A stretch of DNA of 64,000 nucleotides from contig NZ_JAFBIY010000005.1 of assembly GCF_021531975.1 (NCBI RefSeq), forward strand, positions 62,001 through 126,000, written 5' to 3'. This DNA is from Faecalicatena contorta (GTDB lineage Bacteria > Bacillota > Clostridia > Lachnospirales > Lachnospiraceae). The notes below the pieces were generated by a model that saw only the letters and a list, made by a program, of their open reading frames with translations, did no database searches and was not told where the DNA came from. This document shows positions 61,401-64,000 of this stretch, piece after piece. The stretch's first letter is position 1. The number at the start of each line of letters is the position of its first letter. A program made the translations under genes and the position numbers.

Positions 61401-63367
61401 TTGAAGAACTCTTGGAAGATAACGGAACACATTTGCAGCCTAAGTATGAAGTGTCAGAGCAGACAGCAGAGAATATAAATGCAGTGGACGGATTCTCCGG
61501 AACAGGATATGCTTCGGGAACTATAATTCTGAATAGCAATGCATCTGTGACAGTAACGAATACATTGGTTGGAAATCCCGCAGAAGATGACAAACCTGAT
61601 GACGTTCCACATCATAAGTATATAGATTATCTGGGAGATGGTGTGAAGAACTCGCAGACTGGATTGTCAGGAGATGATTATTATCGACTCTATCTGGATG
61701 TCACAGGAATCCCGAATGTTAAACCGGAGCCCGCAGATATTGTACTGGTATTGGATTATTCAAGTAGTATGGGTGAAAAATTTGGTGGAAAAACCCGATG
61801 GGATTATGTGAAGAATTCTGCCCAAATAGCTGTGAATACATTATTGCCAGACGGAGGAAATTCGAAGAATCGTGTTGGAATAGTCTGGTTTGATGGGGAA
61901 GCAAATAAAGATAATGTACAGTTTACATCGGATCGGCAATATCTGTTGAATTGTATTGATAGGAAGAATATTGACTATGGAACGAATTATCAGGCAGCTT
62001 TCTGGAATGCACAGGATATGTTGAAAAACAGTAGTGGACGTAAAAAATTTGTGATTTTTGTTACGGATGGAAAACCGTATCATTATTATAAATCAAGAAA
62101 CGATGAGCAGGATGGAAAAGATCCAATTAACAATGACTCGGAAGCACAAAAAAAGGCAATAGAAGCTGCAAAATTATTTAATGATTTGAATGGATTTTAT
62201 GCAGTATCTGTCGGAAGTGAAGACGGAACCACTTTCTTAAAAAACAGTATAGTGGGAAACGTGAATGCAACGACAAAAACTGTAATTGGTGCAGATAAGG
62301 AAGCTGAGTTAACAAATGCATTTAACCTGATTCTTGGATCGATTACAAAGCAGATTGGGAACGTTACTATTACTGATACTCTGAGTGAATATGTGACTTT
62401 TGTAGATGAACAAGGTGAATTCTTGTCAACGTATGATACAGATAAATATGGAATTATCCAGGGGAAGAATAATGATAATATTGCTTCGCAATTGGGATTG
62501 AAGGTAAACACTTATAATAAAAATAAAGAAACAGGTTCTATCATAGGAGCAGAGGAATACACTGGAAGTTATGCTTATAAAATTGATTTGAATAATAAAA
62601 CAATTACAGTTAACTTCGGAGAAGATTATTTCCTTGAAAGAGATGTTGTTTATACTATTTCCTTTAATGTAAGATTGACGGAAAAGGCAACAAAAGAAGC
62701 GTTGGAAGAAAAGAATACATCAGGAGATGATCTCACAGATTATCCTGGAAATGTTACAAGTTCTAAAAATCCTGGATTGTATTCAAACAGTAATACGAGC
62801 CTTTCTTATGAACGAGTTGTAAATGGTGAGAAGAGGACAGAGACCCAAAATGATTATGAAAAACCAGTTGTTCAGCCATATGATAAGACATGGATACTTA
62901 TAAAAGAAAATAAAGGCGGACAATTACAACTTCAAGGAGCACAATTTACCTTATCAAAGACTGGTAAAACATATACTGGGACTTCAGATGAAAATGGTGT
63001 TGTACAGTGGAAAGATGGTGATAACAAATTAAATTCTTCACAGGATATTGAACCAGGAACGTATACATTAACGGAAACTAAGGCTCCGGCAGGATATTCC
63101 TTGACTACGGATACATGGACTGTTGAGATTTATGCAAAAAGAGCGAAACCAGTTATCACATGTGAAACAACCAATGAGAAAGTACAGTTAGAGCAAGATT
63201 TGACTACCGGATACTTCAAAATGAAAGTAAAAAATGAAGTGCTTTATAGTCTTCCAAGTGCCGGTGGTTCTGGAATCTTCTGGTATACGATCGGTGGAAT
63301 TCTGCTGATGATGGCAGCAGCACTGATTTTATATAAAAACAAATGCGGGGAGGTGCTGAATAGATAA
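58487..63367 (+). CDS. Pilus tip adhesin with fibro-slime, VWA and SpaA domains
   Basis: A 1,626-residue exported wall-anchored protein. Signal peptide (residues 1-28), a Pro/Ala/Glu repeat stalk around 80-102 (units of PAAEA), a region with an Asn/Asp-rich insert, a fibro-slime/PA14-like domain (about 450-720) with [21 protein letters not shown], Ig-like segments, a von Willebrand A domain from about 1083 with MIDAS DYSSS and DGKPYHYY, a SpaA-type CnaB domain ([13 protein letters not shown]), then the sorting signal LPSAG at about 1588, a membrane helix and a basic tail. LPSAG departs from LPXTG. ATG has AGGAGG. It is probably the tip subunit. Confidence 0.9.
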   Translation: [1626 protein letters not shown]

Positions 63368-63459
63368 TTTATGAAAAGATTCAGCAGCCTGACTGCGAAA
63401 TACAAAAAGAATAATATGAAACAAATAAGGGTTTAACCCGAGGAAAAGGAGAGAAAAAT

Positions 63460-64000
63460 ATGAAGAAATTCAAAAAAGTCTTTGCCGTGTTATTAACACT
63501 GGCTATGGTGCTCGGAATGAGCATGACAACATTTGCTGCTAACAAACCGACTGCTAGTGATAAGAAAACCGCAAGCGTTACAAATATTGAGGCGGGAGCA
63601 ACTGTAACAGCATATCAGATTGTAGAAGCAAAATATAATGATGCTGGTTTTATTGGATATTCTGCAGTTAATGGAGTAACCATCAAAAATCCACTGGCAC
63701 CAACTTCTGACGAAGTGACAACAATTGCTCAGAATGTAAATGGATTAAAAAGTGTACAGATGACTACCACAACAACATCTGGCTTGGCAACCTATACAGC
63801 TGATCTTAATGCTGGTTATTGGATAGTATTAGTTAGGGGAACTGTTGAAGAAGTTTACAATCCAATGTTGGTTGGTGTTTATTATTCTAAATCAGGTAGT
63901 GATAATACAATGAGTTCTGATGCAGTAGATGCCAATTCTAATTGGGAGCTTGTTACAAGCAATGCCTATGCAAAATCAACAAAACCAACAGTCGATAAAA
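63460..64000 (+). CDS. Major pilin (SpaA/FctA-type), cut by the window end
   Basis: The first 180 codons of a sortase-type backbone pilin. Signal peptide with hydrophobic core FAVLLTLAMVLGMSMTTFAA, then ASVTNIEAGATVTAYQIVEAKYND, a typical first domain of gram-positive pilins (about residues 35-115), with the region beginning TTTTSGLATYTADLNAGYWIVLV. No stop is reached. It is 93 bases after the adhesin, with AAAAGGAGAG; the gap holds the small palindrome GGGTTTAACCC (63429-63439). The sortase gene should follow beyond the window. Confidence 0.88.
   Translation, partial: MKKFKKVFAVLLTLAMVLGMSMTTFAANKPTASDKKTASVTNIEAGATVTAYQIVEAKYNDAGFIGYSAVNGVTIKNPLAPTSDEVTTIAQNVNGLKSVQMTTTTTSGLATYTADLNAGYWIVLVRGTVEEVYNPMLVGVYYSKSGSDNTMSSDAVDANSNWELVTSNAYAKSTKPTVDK

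Noticed and set aside
1-64000. CRISPR array
   Set aside because: No regularly spaced identical repeats with unique spacers; the repeats seen are operators, iterons or protein-coding stalk repeats.
1-64000. Insertion sequences or rRNA genes
   Set aside because: No DDE transposase or rRNA-like sequence was found; the only recombinase is the tyrosine integrase at 31809-33200.

Overview
The window looks like a chromosomal segment of a gut Clostridia member, most likely Lachnospiraceae. The evidence is moderate to low GC, AGGAGG-type ribosome binding sites, a Tn1549-type conjugation module, DUF445 and DUF3784 proteins, a clostridial type IV pilus operon, and a sortase-type pilus locus led by a fibro-slime/VWA adhesin. 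No 16S rRNA or other species marker is present, so genus is not claimed.

Region 1 (1-6.44 kb) is the right part of a Tn4451-like mobilizable element. It holds an HNH restriction endonuclease and a C5-cytosine methyltransferase as likely cargo, an oriT-like palindrome, a MobV/TnpZ relaxase, a CHC2 primase-type protein, a VirE-type ATPase, an iteron-like region and TnpW. It abuts a VirD4 coupling-protein gene that starts abruptly at its PKGT motif, so the element appears to sit inside the conjugation module of a larger ICE.

Region 2 (6.44-33.3 kb) is that Tn1549-like ICE. The transfer operon on the + strand runs VirD4 remnant, Maff2-type pilin, TrbL, PrgI, VirB4, sortase B, NlpC/P60 hydrolase, DUF4315, DUF4366, topoisomerase III, DUF5688, ArdC/metallopeptidase, TTRAP and YodL proteins. 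A decay zone follows with a YD-repeat relic and a BREX PglX relic fused to an XRE gene. Next, on the - strand, come dut, thyX, a nucleotide-modification-associated protein, a MOBP relaxase and MobC with an oriT-like region. A cargo patch holds a deformylase, a doubly frameshifted gene and a membrane protein/AbiH pair. The ICE ends with an excisionase-like HTH gene, a four-HTH protein and a tyrosine integrase.

Region 3 (33.3-45 kb) is an accessory zone. It contains a Fic protein, a 3' tRNA-Arg fragment that looks like an attachment site, a cluster of GCTAAT repeats, DUF3784 and alpha/beta hydrolase genes carrying duplicated upstream cassettes, a MerR regulator beside an internally deleted aldo/keto reductase, an HTH-DUF3990 toxin-antitoxin candidate, a short UvrA-like ABC protein, DUF445, a HipBA-like pair, and two iron-sulfur proteins. 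Several of these loci carry clear palindromic operators.

Region 4 (45-64 kb) looks like core or semi-core chromosome. It has a HAD phosphatase, a REC-GGDEF-EAL-REC-GGDEF signalling protein with an Hpt protein, signal peptidase I, and a - strand type IV pilus operon headed by a degenerate GGDEF protein, an ECF sigma factor and a putative membrane anti-sigma partner. Divergent from it is a BTAD regulator with a degenerate cyclase-like C-terminus, two small paralogous proteins sharing a WQG/WMEE core, a 1,626-residue pilus adhesin and the start of a major pilin gene. This BTAD/WQG/pilus cluster is the best candidate for an undescribed regulatory system.
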